From the NCBI GenBank assembly GCA_021234155.1, contig JAJEKV010000096.1:2665678-2729677 (forward strand): a stretch of DNA of 64,000 bases, read 5' to 3'. This document shows positions 61,990 to 64,000 of the stretch, in pieces (the first letter of the stretch is position 1; every line of letters starts with the position of its first letter). Source of the DNA: Isoetes taiwanensis. Taxonomy: Eukaryota; Streptophyta; Lycopodiopsida; Isoetales; Isoetaceae. A program made the translations under genes and the position numbers. Below the pieces are notes generated by a model. The model was not told where the DNA came from. It did not search any database and was given only the letters and a program-made list of their open reading frames with translations.

Positions 61990-62577
61990 TGTTTGGGGTC
62001 TGGGTTCGGGAACTCCTGGAAGACAGCCCTCTGTGAGGACCCGTGGATCTAACAGGAGAGTCCGGGGGACTATGTCACGCGGGATTTGCTGAAAGAGAAG
62101 AAAAAGAAGAGAACAGAGCAAATGAGAGAAAGATGATAAGCTTCCTTGATATCAATGATGAAAATACATGAGCTCTCGCAATGGAGAGAAAACTGAAAGG
62201 AGACAAGACTCAAAACTCATCTAAAAACTTATGAGCTAACTCTACTCATATATATAGTACAATGGCCTTGGGCCCAATATAGACACTCGACCGATCTCGG
62301 TGCCGACTCGGAAGGAGGCCCGATTTGCAGGAATGTTGGCGGTGCCTCTTGAAGTGCCTAGAATCGCTGGCCGCCGGCGGGAGGCGGTGGACGGCCGTCA
62401 CTTCACTTGTCCGGGCGCCTCTTGTTGATGCAACCAAAGGCTTTGACCGCGTGGGTCCGGCCTTGGTCTTCATGAGCCTTGGATGTCCCAATCCGTGGTT
62501 GACCGAGGATCCTTGAGCTTGACCTGGTCTGTCAGATGTGATGAATAGTCCCGTGCACGGTGAGGCACAGACTAACA
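61990..62577 (-). repeat. G3 3' LTR
   Basis: 588 bp, collinear with the other four G-family LTRs. TATATATA lies near 62,257-62,264, and the GGGCCC-bearing core is at about 62,266-62,280. Confidence 0.92.
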
Positions 62578-64000
62578 CTCCCCACCAAACGACACTCGAG
62601 TGAAGAAAAGGAGGAAGCGTTTGAGGGCGGGGAAGCCATCTGGCTCGAAAGTGATCCTCACGGAGTGAGGATCGCACCATTATGGTACCGGCTGATGAGA
62701 TCCCCGGGCGTGATTGAAGAGCTTGAGGAGTGTTTTGGCCAAGGGCAGGATCGGCATCTATAAGAAAGCTTAGAGCGGACCATGTCTTCAAGGGGCGTAT
62801 GCCTCAAGAAATGTACCGACATTCCATGAGGAGACAGTCTCGAAGGCCAAAAGGCACCGACGCCGGCATTTGGATTGGTGAAAAATGGGGACGCCGCCGA
62901 TTTAAGGAGCTTAGCAAAATGCATTTGAGGGCAGCGCAAAAATCCCGCTTGAAGATGGACGAAGGATCGTGTGAGGTGGAGGCATTCGCAAGAAGGTGTT
63001 GAGACCATGAAGCCGATCCGCTGGCTGTTGCCAACCACGCCATTAGCAATGTAGATCCAATTGGTGGTGTTGTCCGAGTAGCACCTTCTTCCCAATGTGA
63101 GCGCTTAACAAAACGTGGATCCCACCGAGATCCGCCGAGATCCGAGGTGGTGTCCACCGCATGACCATCCATGACCTTGGTCCAAAAGGAAGGCTTCAAT
63201 CGAAGTCAGAACCCGGGCGTGGAGGTACGCCTGAGGGAAGCATAGGGAGAAGGAACCATGCCCGTGGGCGTGGGCGCGAAAGCGATCTCCCCGAACCGAC
63301 CGACAAGATCCGGATCAAGTGCCCCGACACCAACGATCCCAAAGAGAAGCGAGAGAGTCGAGAGTTGACAGAGGGCTATCCCATCCGTGGGGACCGCCTT
63401 GCTATCCAACGAGCTTGTAATCGATTGTAACGTGAGGTTTGATATAAATTTTGCATAGGGAAGATCTTCGGGATGTCCTAGATACTTCCTAATTTGTTGC
63501 AGCCGCCTCGCCTTGCCGAGAGATAAATGATTGGCAAGCTCGGGCATGTACCCTCGATGAAGAGTTTGGGTCCGAAAGCAGGATCCGCAAGATATGGATT
63601 GTTATCCTGAAGCACCCATTGCACGTGGGGTCACCACCGAAAAGTCGGGCGTGGCCCATTTCCAAAGTTTTCCCCGTATCACCCGGATAGAAATCATGAA
63701 AGATGTAAGCCATGGGCTGAACCACTCTGAAGGTGAGAAAGTCGGATCGGCAAGATTGTATGAGATCAAAGACGACAAGGGCACAAAGACAACCCTTTGT
63801 CTTCAATGGAGAGTTCGGCCAAACCGAAGAAAATCAGCACCGCCGATGGGATATCCACAGGCCATCGGCCGCTGTGCCACTTTGAAAGGAAGAGGTGGCG
63901 GCGAGCAACCACATAATCATGATAGCAGAGGGAGATTTTGGGAAGTCAACCGGCATTCCGTGAAGAATTGCGTCTGGGCGCCAAGTTTTGCTTGAGCCTC
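62578..64000 (-). pseudogene. G3 extra coding-like region, partial (fossil)
   Basis: Third copy of the region downstream of integrase, on the minus strand and incomplete at the window edge. It shows that this region is a standard part of the family. Broken. Confidence 0.6.

Larger units (their letters stand above)
61990..64000 (-). mobile_element. G3: third G-family Ty3/gypsy copy, minus strand, runs off the window (fossil)
   Basis: The LTR complement (TGTTTGGGG...ACTAACA) is at 61,990-62,577, then the polypurine tract and the extra coding-like region shared with G1 and G2 (for example FWTKVMDGHA on the minus strand near 63,180). Only the 3' side is in view. Broken in several places. Confidence 0.9.

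Overview
This window is nuclear DNA from a land plant. It holds one well-supported host gene, a COI1-type jasmonate receptor with plant introns, set among Ty3/gypsy and Ty1/copia retrotransposons, a non-autonomous LTR element, hAT-like DNA elements, a plastid rRNA insert and broken plant gene fragments. The COI1 protein diverges enough from angiosperm COI1, and a relic at 1.4-2.8 kb looks enough like a family I remember from non-seed plants, that a fern or other non-flowering vascular plant is my guess. That is inference only.

Layout. 1-4,050: gene-poor DNA with a decayed relic carrying a GHTHDDVD motif and three copies of a 69-bp hairpin repeat. 4,058-4,996 and 35,864-36,430: the two halves of an unidentified decayed unit (E0). 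Between them is a nested stack. Gypsy element G1 (4,997-35,863) is interrupted by copia element C1 (11,494-29,270, TSD TGTTA). C1 is interrupted by a second gypsy copy G2 (14,095-26,299, TSD GCTGT). A DNA transposon sits in one LTR of each gypsy copy (H1 5,153-7,248; H2 24,590-25,754). G1 and G2 are each about 11 kb once insertions are discounted, with LTRs of about 580 bp. They carry gag, protease, RT, RNase H and integrase, then a further conserved coding-like region of about 3 kb before the 3' LTR. A third copy, G3, on the minus strand, runs off the right end (61,990-64,000).

36,431-40,370: intergenic DNA with a 0.57-kb direct duplication. 40,400-43,840: the COI1-type gene in three exons (41,187-43,567). 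It encodes 597 residues, keeps all the remembered jasmonoyl-isoleucine contact positions, and has an 11-residue tandem duplication next to the pocket.

43,400-59,911: segmental duplications of the gene's 3' end and downstream DNA (A1-A3, B0-B2). One copy is split by a 5.2-kb LARD-like LTR element on the minus strand (50,251-55,419, TSD ATTGG). Another carries about 135 bp of plastid 23S rRNA. A short unique segment (57,806-58,447) has RY motifs (CATGCATG) and a TATA box.

59,912-61,989: a mosaic of broken host gene pieces (secreted LEA-like, B-lectin, unknown, YTH/ECT), ended by the G3 insertion. The only gene I expect to make a working product is COI1.
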